From: Tubulanus polymorphus
Taxonomy: Eukaryota > Nemertea > Palaeonemertea > Tubulaniformes > Tubulanidae
NCBI RefSeq assembly: GCF_964204645.1
Contig: NC_134031.1
Span: 20,023,307-20,087,306 of the forward strand
DNA: 64,000 nucleotides
Direction: 5' to 3'
The position numbers and the translations under genes are program-made. This document shows positions 36,888-48,064 of this stretch, in pieces; the first letter of the stretch is position 1; each line of letters begins with the position of its first letter. A model generated the notes under the pieces. The model did not search any database, was not told where the DNA came from, and was given only the letters and a program-made list of their open reading frames with translations.

Positions 36888-39800
36888 ATGGGATGTGGAC
36901 GCAGTAAAGCTTTGTCCAAAAGTGACTCAGAATCCGACAATGATCTATATACGAAAAATGACAAGAAAACTAATCAAAGTAAGCATGAGTACCTGGTACC
37001 TGGTAAAAAAACCTCATTCACACCAATTTTTCATTTGTTCATTCTAATTTTACTCGGACCTGAAACGAACCAACTGAAAAAACCTATCAAAATGATAACT
37101 CCAATTTTCTATCGATAACTGAGTTGATATGACAGACAGATAGCGGATTGCACTGAAGTTTGATTTTCAATATTTTTTGTGACGCCGAAAACTTTTCTAC
37201 TTCAGCAGCCATGATTTTATAATGCAGGCCCTCTAAGATTTGAACGTACGAAGAACACTGATAATACATCGAATCAATGAATGAATTTAATTTCTCAATA
37301 AATATTCAAGTGATGTACATACTCACAGAACGGGAACGTTAAGAGAATATTGAGCGCATAAAGACTTGAGAAATCTAGAGAGCTGTACCACGAGAATAGG
37401 GTGGCCAAACAAACGAGATGATTATAGAAAATAAATACAGGAATACTCGATACATAGGCCCTGCACCGATAATCGATGTGATGAAAATATATGTAAAATA
37501 TGATAAATCAATAATCTAAGAAAGGAAATTATCGATGAAATTTTGAACGGGAAATATTTTGTTTTCAGAAACGAATTCTAAGAGTAAAACGACGATTGAC
37601 GGCAGCGTAGGTAACGCGTCTGCCATGTCGTTTAGCGCCGCTGCTGGTGACTCACAAGATACCGTTTCCATGCAAACTATGTTCAGCATGAACAGTTTGA
37701 ATCACCGTGCGATTCATTACAACAACGGAGCCGGAGCTGGAGCTGGAGCTGGAGGAGGGTCGGCGAATGACGTCGGTCAACAACCGCTGGAGCAACAACA
37801 ACGAAACTCGTTTTCGAATTTAGATTCGAATGCGGGACGTAAAACCCCATCACCTCAAAATCAGCAGGTAACGTTTAGATGATCGCAGTTCACATTGAAA
37901 ATGGACTAGTAATATCTTTAACCCAGGGGTTAACTCAATTGACTATGAATTGGGTTTGCCTTTCGGGTATAAGTTAATACCAGTCACTAAAACTAGTCCC
38001 AGGTTTATCTGGAGCCAAAGCCTTTGCAAAACATTAAGAAATTTTGAAAAAACCTCAAGTTGAGATGATGAATAATCCCACAATGACGATATTTATCTGA
38101 TTTTCCTGATAACCTTCTCAAACAATCTCGAAACAGTCTGATGAATAAACTTCGAAATATCATCATTATGGGATTAATCTTTTAATGTTCATCACTGTCA
38201 GAAAACCGTCGAAAACTGTTGATCGAAATAGATATAGTTGAACTGGAGGCGTACTGATCCCCTGGTGTATACGGAGTCCCGTGGTGTATATGGAGTCCCT
38301 TGGAGTCCCGTGGTGTATATGGAGTCCCTTGGAGTCCCGTGGTGTATATGGAGTCCCTTGGAGTCCCGTGGTGTATATGGAGTCCCTTGGAGTCCCGTGG
38401 TGTATATGGAGTCCCTTGGAGTCCCCTGGTGTATATGGATAACCTATGAAAAAAGAGTTATTTACCAGGAATGATTATTTACCAGGAATGATTAATCAAC
38501 TGTAGGATGACAGCTCTTTGCAATCGCCTGGTCTCTATTCCTTCTCTATAACACTAGTAAATTGCCTACATTGATTTACACAATTCCGCCGTCGCCGTCA
38601 TCACTGCCGTCAATGTTGTGCTAGAGTTCATTTATCGCTGACGAGAATTACAAGAGGATTTGTCGAATTGAGCAGAAAACGACTCGTTTTTGACGGCAAT
38701 TTTTAAGCTCGTATTCGATGTGAAGTATATGAGATAATAGACACTACTCTACTTACTTTCATATCCGTTTCCATGGTGATTGGCTTCATTTCGAGTGTTA
38801 CATTTTCCGATTTATCTAGCGATGATGATATATTTGATTGGTTCGTTTACAGAAACTTGTTGTATTTAAAAGATTAGGCATTACGAGACAGTTTGGCAGT
38901 TCATATGAAATCTACGTACATTCATACGGTGTTAAACTATGCAGCTGATTAATCAAAAGTGAAAGGTCCGAGCCATAGCGGGGCTAAATGCGCATACTTA
39001 AATCCTAATATGGTCTTAATTCTAAACACTGGTCTTACGTTGTAGAACTAAGATGGTCCTTAAACCCTTTCAGTGCGTCTGCATGGCAGTGCGGTGTATA
39101 AGACTCCGGCGCTTTCGGGAATTAATTAGTCAGCTCTGAACGGGTCAAATCTAAGTACCAACTGGATCCTAGGAGTGATCCTTGTTTTCTTTTGAAAACT
39201 ATGATTTTAATCGTTGAAGAACCTTCGTAATTCGAGAAATCTAAAACCGTTTTCTTATTTTCATTTCAGGATCGAAAGACTGCGAAATCAGCTTTCAGTA
39301 ACAAGCTCGACCCCGCAAATGGCCCGGTGCAATTAAATCTGTAGGTATTTCTGTTTTTCGTCGCCTATCTTTAAATCATTCTATGTCCGTTGCTTTTAGC
39401 GTGACATCAAATGGCCGAAAGTAATATGTGTAATAGCCCGGCAGTAATGGCTCACAGTTATTTATGTAGCATCATCAACTTTGTTTTGTTTATAAACCTC
39501 CTGTAGCGGGAAAGTTTTATATAGCTAAAATAGAAAAATGTCAACGGCTTCTCCGATTTTTTTTCTTGCTGCTGTGTCTGAATTGCTGATTATGAACAAT
39601 TGTAATATAAAAGGCTGTTGTAGGAGCCTTTAAGGAACATCCACATTATAAACAGGATACAGTCACTAACCTGGAAATCAGGGAAAAAGTCGGGGACATT
39701 TCTTTTCTTTAAGAAAGTCAGGAGAATTTTATGAAAACGCTAGAAATAAGAGAAAATCAGGGAAATTTGTTGAGATTGCTATATCACAGGTAAAACCAGT

Positions 39801-40987
39801 TTCCATCTTTGCTTTACATATTTGACTGCGTTAAATGATTGGATTCTTATCAGATCGAGTCAGGTAAAACAACATACATATCAGGGAATAGTCAGGGGAA
39901 AAGCAAGTCTAATAAGAGTAGCCCACTGATAAATTTTAAGTTTATCAATATGGGCTACTGGTATGTTTATCAAAGTGTATAAACATGTAGAAATTAATTC
40001 AGAAATAAAACTCCTCTTTCGATCCTGTTGTTAACGCGTTTCTCTTGATTGCAGCAATTTTTGCTTACGGCCGTAACATTTCAATCTACCAATAGTATTC
40101 CTTTACATCAGTTGATTACTACTTCACTTTATACCATAATTCCAGTCGTTGAGAGTTTCTTTTCCCCGTGTAAAACCCGATACCATCGACGCCGCTGCAG
40201 CTGAAAATCTGAGGCGATAATTTTTTTTCTAATGAGATTTCTCTCCTTTTCAAATGACTGGTAATTGTAGCACGGCGACGCACAGTCAGATAGATTTCTT
40301 CCGAATGTTAGATCGTCGTATCGAAGAGGTAAGCGAACGTATTTTAAGCGGATCGTTTCATGATGTCGTCGTCGTTGTTTCGTTACAGAGGGGTAACTAT
40401 GAGTCAAATTGAATTCTTCCGTTTACTGGACGAAAAAATCGACCAGGTAAAACAACACGCGTCTGACTCGTAGCTGGTTGTGCCGTGTGTTTAATTAGTG
40501 CATACTAAATACATATGAACAAATGATTATATAGTAGGTTAGATAGATACCTCCTCGGTTAAATTTAACCCCGCGATGCATCCTTGAAATAACAAGTTAG
40601 CAAAAGTGCATAACTGTAATTACACATAGAACTGTTTTTAATGAACTAGTGTAACCTATTCAGATTCTCCATGAATATTCTCGTATTCGCGATCTAAATT
40701 GAGAAAACAAAAAACCTAGTTGTAACTTCAAGTCAACATTTAGATCTTTCCATCCCCTATTAGATTTTAGATGATTAAATTTGGTATCATCTGCCCTCGA
40801 ATGTCAGGCGGCCTATTTGAATCGTAATTTGATTTTGACCCGAGTTAAACGTCAGTTCCTAACCCCTTAAATGTCTTATTAGAACCATTAAATGGGAAGC
40901 ATTAAACTGAATGAGAATCAATCAAATGCACTCATTCGATTTGATGTATCTTGGTCGTGTTACTGATGGAATAGATTAGATTAGATT

Positions 40988-41020
<33 letters not shown>

Positions 41021-41750
41021 AGAGGAGGTCAGTTTCACCGATAGTTCCTCAATGTTGTAGAAATTCACGCACGACTTTACCTTTAGTTCACATATTGTAG
41101 CTGCACTCTCTATTTCAGCTTCACATTTCATGCGACTACCTCATTCCTTGAAAACTTGTCTAAATTCAAGAATTATTTTCGTCACGGACTTTGAATCTCC
41201 ACTTTTGCAAATATTTTGTGACAGTCTTTAAAAGATGTCACAAAAGTCAATGTGTTTCTTGTGTGCGACAATGGTTCCTCGCCTCTTCAGCAAGGCTCCC
41301 TTAGATTCAGACTTTATGTTTATAGAATACTGATAATAAGATTTGGGACTGTTCATGAAGTGCCTACATCTTAACAAGGACTCTTAGATGAATGGTCCAT
41401 GGTCATTTCACATCGGAATTGCCTATGACTTCCTGCCTTACATATGGAATGTCTTACTTAATTTCCCAAACAAACACCCGTGTCAAGGTCCATTTTATTT
41501 CAAGACGTAACTGCTGATTTTAAATGAAATAATCAGGAATTTTGAAGTCAAATTCTCTTGTAAATCTCTTTGATATTATCTGTTCGAGGTAATAGTATGA
41601 ACTCTTGAGTGACGGCGAATGTTATGATGAAATTTAAGTTATTCCACTCAGAGTTCTCACATTTCGAGACCAGAAAATCATCTGAACTTGAACAAATTAT
41701 CTTTTTTACAGGGTCCGGATTATTTGTCAGGGGAAGAGGATAACACGTAG
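36888..41750 (+). CDS. C1orf21-like lipid-anchored protein with alternative penultimate exons
   Basis: Function unknown in the family. Exons: 36888-36978, 37569-37867, 39270-39340, then either 40271-40328 (A) or 40389-40446 (B), then 41712-41750. With one of A/B the protein is 185 residues. It starts MGCGRSKAL, fitting N-myristoylation at Gly2 and palmitoylation at Cys3. The middle is low-complexity (GA repeats, Q-rich). The C-terminus with exon B, SQIEFFRLLDEKIDQ then GPDYLSGEEDNT, matches the end of human C1orf21 (SQQEFFRMLDEKIEK...EEEDIT), which has 121 residues. Exon A reads SQIDFFRMLDRRIEE. A and B are each 58 nt with identical phases, and using both gives a stop after seven codons of B. 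AATAAA is at 41829-41834. The 5' UTR is not defined. Confidence 0.88.
38260..38438. repeat. Minisatellite in intron 2 of the C1orf21-like gene, 29-bp unit
   Basis: About six copies of GGAGTCCCGTGGTGTATAT with an alternating GGAGTCCCTT block. Confidence 0.9.
39655..39915 (+). repeat. Dispersed TCAGGGAA-type repeat in intron 3 of the C1orf21-like gene
   Basis: ACCTGGAAATCAGGGAAAAA, AAATCAGGGAAATTTG and ATATCAGGGAATAGTC motifs, shared with introns of CFAP74 and DIS3L2. Confidence 0.55.
40271..40328 (+). CDS. Alternative exon A of the C1orf21-like gene
   Basis: Acceptor GTAATTGTAG and donor GTAAGC flank 58 nt. Phase in is 2 and phase out is 0, and it encodes LTATHSQIDFFRMLDRRIEE. It is 11/20 identical to exon B, keeping SQI, FFR, LD and I. 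Confidence 0.85.
40389..40446 (+). CDS. Alternative exon B of the C1orf21-like gene
   Basis: Acceptor TGTTTCGTTACAG and donor GTAAAA flank 58 nt, phase 2 to 0, encoding LGVTMSQIEFFRLLDEKIDQ. It is the copy closer to the vertebrate sequence. Only 60 nt (40329-40388) separates it from exon A. Confidence 0.88.
40975..41025. repeat. TTAGA / GA microsatellite
   Basis: TAGATTAGATTAGA followed by (GA)n, in an intron of the C1orf21-like gene. Confidence 0.8.
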
Positions 41751-42464
41751 CAGTTACCATGGCAATGGAGGATGGTGTGAGTCGGTTTAAAACGAGTGAA
41801 AGTAAAAAAAAGATGATGACGACATCAAAATAAAACTTCGATAACCGCAATCACCGCGAGCGAGTTTTACTTGTCGCTATGGAAACGCTGTTTCTGTGGA
41901 AATATGTCAGTTACTATGGAAACATACGATTTCAAGAAGCAACCGAACGGGATTCAGTTCAGAGCGATGTCCTGCCGTTCATTTCATGATATATTTTCTC
42001 GATTGCGTCGAGTTCAAATATAAGGAAAATACGTTCATTCGTTCGTTCGTTCATTACATAAATTTGCGCCGTAAGGATTAAATAAGTTCGTCACGATGAA
42101 TGTGTATTCGCGAATCTCTTTCAGTTTTCGTTTTTGCGTAAAAGTCTCGATGAAATGCCGAGGACGTTGTGAATAGTTACTGTATATTTTGTGATGTACG
42201 TTGAAAGGATACATGTATGAAATTGTTTAGTGCGGCGGTTAATACATACGTTATTTAACACGGAGAACGACGGCGCCACTGTTTCCATGGTAATAGAAAT
42301 ATACGATGAATGATCATTAACAGTTGTAAATATTGTTAAATGGAACTAATTTATTTTTTCAAATGTTTGTAGATACATAAATTATCTGTGTATGTGATCT
42401 GTTGTTAGTTCGGCAGTACAGTATCTGATGAGATGAGTTATTTGTGAGCCTGAATTTGAACTGT

Positions 42465-42745
42465 ACTCGCGCAGGCGTTTTTAATCTGGGCCCAGTGTTA
42501 AAACGTGTCAAATGCATACGTTGCCCATTTGACGCGGCCTGGCCAAAAAAGATGGACCAGACGGTTACCTATAATTAGCACGGGTCCAATTACTCATTTG
42601 AATGCTAACTGGTTCTGGAAGTGACTCGCCTTGCTTGCCGCAGCATCATTTTGATAGTATTTTAGCAACAAGCGAGTCATTTACTTGTAACCGTGCTGAT
42701 CCGGACCACTTGGATCCAATCGTCTGCGCGTGATTGCGGTTTATA
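42465..42745. mobile_element. MITE-family copy, inverted
   Basis: TAACTGGTTCTGGAAGTGAC, TTGCCGCAGCATCATTTTGA and GCGAGTCATTTACTTGTAAC in inverted order. The right end is GCGCGTGATTGCGGT, the family terminal repeat. Confidence 0.65.
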
Positions 42746-43835
42746 ATGGTTCATCTGTGAAATTCAGCCCCCGGAATGGAAACGCTTTAATGAGAGCGTC
42801 TGGAGACATTCATTATCAGCTATTTACAACGCGATATCTCCCTTATCCATAGTTTGTAGACCTCTTGGGAAACATATTCTTGATGAGACGTCAATCAATA
42901 CGTTATTCGCACTGTGCAGTCATTGATACGTCTACTTCGAGATTATGAATCCACTCGATTTTAGCCACTATTTGTAACATCTACATCAATCTTTTTCATA
43001 GGTTGTCAAAAACAAAAACCTTGTCCCCTGTTTGGAAAAGATGTTGAAGTTCAATTGGAAATACTGGGTAGTTTATCTAATGCCCTTTGCATTAATGCAG
43101 AAACTAGATCTAAGAAGCTGTCTATCGATCACCAAATGAATTAGTATTTTTGTCATTTTGTCACCGCTGAGCGTGGTGGTGGTGATGGTGACAGTATCGA
43201 TATGTATCACTACATAAGAAGCCAGATCTGTAGATGAAACAGGTGCTTTCTGCTCTGACTGAACTGAATGCCATTCAGATCTAATATTGTTTCATAATGC
43301 ATGATATGACAAGCTTTGTTACATCGAATTAAACTAACATTCGCTCAAAAACTCGCAGACTGTTGGAAAGATAGAACTTGCATTCTTTTTCACATTTGTT
43401 CTGTTTTTACATGATCTATTGATTTACGTGAAAGTCTCCCGGTAACTTGGTAGGTAATCGATGACAGCTGAAACTTGGAAAAAATGAAAAAGTTTGTTGT
43501 AAAAGAGAACATGAGAAGTGTCTGATGAATGATTTATAAGTTTCTTTCTACATGTTATTCATAGTAACAGTTCATTGTTATTATGTAAAAACATTTGCTG
43601 ATAATTAAATATCTAAAATAGTATAATTAGTTTAGCTTCCTTTGATTATGATTTTAGTCAGTTTTCTGACATTAATAATTTAGTTTAAGAACAACGGACA
43701 CATTATACAGGTATTCATAAGTTATTTCCAGGCTCTGATCGTTAGCCCTGAGTTTTAGTTTTGTTGAACCATTTGTGTTAATATGTAGTGAATTCCACAA
43801 TAACAATGAAAAAATGGTATGAAGTCTGAAATGTT

Positions 43836-43980
43836 TCTTAGAGCTAGTAGTTTATTCGATGTTTCAACTATATCCTAATACAGGAAGATTAAGTAATCTT
43901 CTGGGGCCGGCTTTATAGACTGGTATTAACTTTTAATCTTAGGATATAGTCGAAAAGTCGAATAAACTACTAGCTTTAGG
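43836..43980. mobile_element. Foldback element (about 145 bp, arms about 35 bp)
   Basis: CTAGTAGTTTATTCGATG...ACTATATCCTA on the left; AGGATATAGTCG...TCGAATAAACTACTAG on the right. Confidence 0.75.
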
Positions 43981-46305
43981 AAACATTTTCGAACTTTACT
44001 TTATTTTTTTTGCTATTATTGTAGGATTCTCTACATATGGTCATAACATGAATATAGTGTTCTATCAATGGTAACCATTTTTGTTGTATAATTCTTATCT
44101 GTTCTAATTCGTGGTGTGTATTTTCATGAGATTGTACCAGTACTCGCAGAATCATGAAAAACTTTGATGTTGAATTTGCCACTTCGAAGGCATGAATCTA
44201 GCATATTCAAAAAGGTAAAGAGGTTAGCCTAAACTATGATCATGAGGTGCACATAGTGGGTTCAGAATGGTATGGTTGTTTGAAATCTTAAAAATGTGTT
44301 TGTTTAGGGGTTGAAAGGCACTGTAGATATCTCCGACAGTTGACATTCGACTGCTTTATATCCCAAAGGGTAACATGAACACTTTGTAGGTAGCTTGTCG
44401 CATTATATTGCCAAGTGATCTGACTACTAGCCATCAGCATCACTAATCCTGCTGTCATGATTGTAAGATTGCCGACAATTTTAGCATATGCGCTCTGCCA
44501 TATATGTGTTAGGAATTGTTGGTTGTGGGAAGATTGACCAGACGCTAGCTTCGGATGAAAATGATCTAATGTGACAATTGATGTAAATGTTATTCGGTAG
44601 TCATTTTGTCAGGTTAATCTAACCACGCTACTTCCATTGGTGCCAAGAAAAACGCATAAATTAGATAAACTCTATAAGGAATGTTTTATCTGCCTAGTCA
44701 AATTAGTCATTCTAGTCATTTGTCATATATTGAACAAATATTTACACGTTATGATATATGTAACATCAGATTTTTGTGTATGAAATTTTTTGTGTATAAA
44801 TTAGCCGCATTTTGTTTATTTTATATTCAGCGAATATGAGTGTATATAAATATATAGAATATGGCCTTCACTTATTTTGCTATATTCAGTCCGCACGTCT
44901 TTATTCCGAGAAATTTATTCTTTTTAGTTTGTATGCTGTGATAAATAATGCTTATGTTATATATTTGAGCCCCATAGAAAAAAAACTCAGTTTAAAAACG
45001 TAGCATAACTCAACGAACTGCAAATGAAGATGTTATTTGTAGATTCATGTACCGATGTAGTTGTTTTATGATCACAAGATTTTAAACTAAATAATGTATA
45101 TTGATGAAAGATAGAATGAAGATATTAAATCGGTCTTGTCTCAAATCGTGCCATGTTATTTTGTTGTTTGCCAGTTTCGTCGATTTGTTAATTTTAAATT
45201 TGCTTTTATGTCGAGATTTCGTTCTTTTTTTCTAAAAAAACAAGAAGAAATTGTACTAATAAATAATGATGTCTATACAGAAAAGTGCGTATTCGTTGTA
45301 GAAATGTCTGAGGTTAAACTTTGCGAATAAAGGAGTTACTATGATTCCTCGCTCTATCGCCACACAGTGAGATGAGATTTTTTCAAGATTTCTAAGTGTA
45401 AATTTCCAATAAGATACTAATTCTTTCTGAAAAAAATGTCAGTAAAAAATCTTTTCTGGTCGAGTAGCTGGAGGTGAGAATTTGATATGTCCGACAGAAT
45501 TGGATGTCCCCCCAACATGAGAAAATTCAGCTGTTAAATTCCCTAATCAAACACCATTCATCAAGTGGTGATGGACCTGAGGAAAAAAGCGCCCCTGCGA
45601 AATCTTCATGAAAGTTTCAAACGCATTTACTGCACAGAAGTTGAGATGAATCGCCAATCAGTAAAAAAATCTAATGAAGAAAGCGGATACTGTTTCTATC
45701 CGTAAAACCCTGCGTTCTTACTGGTCAAGGTCACCGAGCACCACATCATATCATTAGGGAAAAAAATAGAAAATAACTCTTCGCATCTTTTCTCGGATTT
45801 CTACAAAAAAAAACTGCAACTAACTGAAATATTGATGAAATATCTAATCGCTGGACTCTGTTAGATCGCTAAACGTGGGCGTAAAAGGAAAATTGTCTAA
45901 ATTTCTTGGCTAAAAATGATTCCTGTTGTTGGCAATGGTTGCCACGGTTAAAGTGATCAATAAACACAGGCTCGTCTGCTGCTGCTGCTGCATATTACTA
46001 CTGTTTTCATAATCTACAAAATAAATAGACACGTATCATATATAGAAAAAGGGTTTTTAGGTAACCTCGGTCAAAAGGGTTTTCAATAACTCGATAATAT
46101 TTTTACACTATCTTTTTACGCAAAATTTTCACTCAGTTATTCTGAGGAATTTTTTCATCATGATTGAATTCGAAAACAGGCGTAATTTATTTTAGCACGA
46201 AATATTCTGCACCATTTGCATCATTCAAGGATATATACGCATCGTCTGGTAATGCCAGTTACCCTTCAGTTTATACATACTTCTTCATACATGTTTTAAC
46301 ATTTT

Positions 46306-47947
46306 CTAGATGTCATGCTCCAGTGGAGCTCGACACTTATACTCTAGTGTGTACATTTCATATCGTGTACCCTTACAGAATTTATAATGAAATTCGTCTT
46401 CGTATCGGCTGAGATAAAACTGTGTCTGCGCCAGAAACCCGCCGTTATTCGCTCGCTGTACAGAAAACCGGTAAACACCATGATGCGCCGCCTTCAGGTT
46501 CAACTCGTAAATCGTGTCCGCTGCATCGTTTCGCTACGTGTCGAGAAAAAAAGATAGCAGAGATGCAACAATGATAAAGGCAGGTTTATTGAAAATAAAT
46601 CCATCGCAACCAGAATGAAATGGGAAAATGGTTCCAGATTGTCTACAGAATTAGCATCGTATTAATCCTGACCAGATTCTAATTACGTCTATCGTTAACT
46701 TGGGCTCCTAAAAATACAGGTTTTTACTAAATTCATGATCAATACACATAAATTCCTTAATCTAGTGGGCAAAACAAATTATGTTAGAAGAATTTCCAGA
46801 TTTTTTAAAGTTATGGAATCCCTTAGGACACGATTACTAGCTGTATGATACAGTATGCTGTTCCGGATTATCGGAGTGCCAAGTGTTTCTATCCATCTTT
46901 ATAAATGTATCAATATCTGTGTTATTTTGTCAAACGATTATCATCAATTAACAATACAGTTTAAGTAAGTATAAATTTGATTCCAAGTAGGCCCAATAAC
47001 GTTCATTAGTTACCTTAGTGATCATCGAAACATTATTTGTAATGTCTTCGTTCGCTGAATACGTTTGGCGGATGATTTCGATTTTTACGCGGTCGACACT
47101 TCGTAAAGAACACGTGACAAACACCGGTTCAGTTTGATCACTATGGATACTGATATAGGTCGGTTTGCAGGATAACGTTTGTCTAACCCTATCAGCTTCT
47201 ACAAAAATATTCAAAAACATATCTATAAATTTCTCGTTAAATGGAATACACACGTTTGCAACAGTGCCTATGATTACTGAAGTAAAACTGGACGAATCCG
47301 GGATACTTTGCAGGTGTGTTGATTATGTCTACCGGTACCTGAAAGGGTGTAGATACTAATTCCAGTGGATTTGGATCCGTATTTGCATTCTAAGCTTCGA
47401 CCGTCGTCACCAGGGAGCCAAGTGACGTACAAATCCACGATGATCGTCTGGTCGTATATTGCCTCGATGAAACTCGATTGGCTACAGAAAAGATATGAAG
47501 GACCTAGAAAACCAGAGTTAGTAGCCAACTCAGCAAACAACTAGGCTTAGCATGACTAATGAATACAGCTTCATGTTAACTTATAAATAGAAAAAATATA
47601 TGGATATATATTTAAATTAATATCAAACTAATCGAAAGAACACAAATTCAACATTTCTGTCGGGATTGACCACAAATCGCTGAGAGCGATTTCTATCTCA
47701 AGGAACTAACTTGTTGAATCTGGTTAGATTTGAGTTGTAAGATACTTGACAGTGCCCTCTATTGGCGCAGATGTCGGTGTAACCCAACATGACGCTTAGA
47801 TTTTTTCGAGAATTCGCCATCGCGAACTGAGACACTTTACATCTGATTCTCGTGTTTTTGATCAGTACTAGAGTCTCATTTTCTGCCAAGACTCTCCAGA
47901 ACGGCTCGCCAACTGTTTTCGACTGTAAGTCAACCCCGACAACAGCG
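46306..47947 (-). CDS. Ig-like extracellular protein exons (C-terminal part or separate gene)
   Basis: Phase-consistent minus-strand exons 47947-47711, 47481-47339, 47198-47014 and 46533-46306 (stop TAG), with AATAAA at 46191-46186. They encode about 265 residues with several cysteines and Ig-like signatures (TRIRCKVSQ, RSLECKYG, VFVTCSLRS, HHGVYRFSVQ), several N-glycosylation sequons and no clear transmembrane segment. The first exon needs an upstream exon ending in phase 2. The preceding Ig exon (48222-48139) ends in phase 1, so a direct join breaks the frame. Either an unusual splice site (an AG inside the first exon would restore phase 1) or a separate first exon is missing. A molluscan-type immune or adhesion Ig protein is possible but not established. 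Confidence 0.55.
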
Positions 47948-48047
47948 TCTGCAATTAAGGATTTATTTCACATTATATAAGACAGAAATAGATAGTAGAA
48001 AACAATAAAAAGCCGAGGCTTGTAAGAAACTGGCCCCTTTACCCTAA

Positions 48048-48053
48048 TTTATT
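48048..48053 (-). terminator. Polyadenylation signal for the short Ig isoform
   Basis: AATAAA on the minus strand, 12 nt after the TAA at 48065. This supports termination here rather than, or in addition to, splicing onward to 47947. Confidence 0.5.
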
Positions 48054-48064
48054 TAACTATCTTT

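Larger units (their letters stand above)
41751..46185. other. Intergenic, no gene recognised (3' UTR of the C1orf21-like gene at left)
   Basis: The left few hundred bases are probably 3' UTR. Beyond that there are an inverted MITE-family copy (42465-42745), a foldback element (43836-43980) and otherwise unstructured AT-rich sequence. Short open frames lack splice signals. Confidence 0.45.

Noticed and set aside
38238-38474. 78-codon ORF with GVYGVPWSP repeats
   Set aside because: Translation of a 29-bp intronic minisatellite; 29 bp does not preserve frame.
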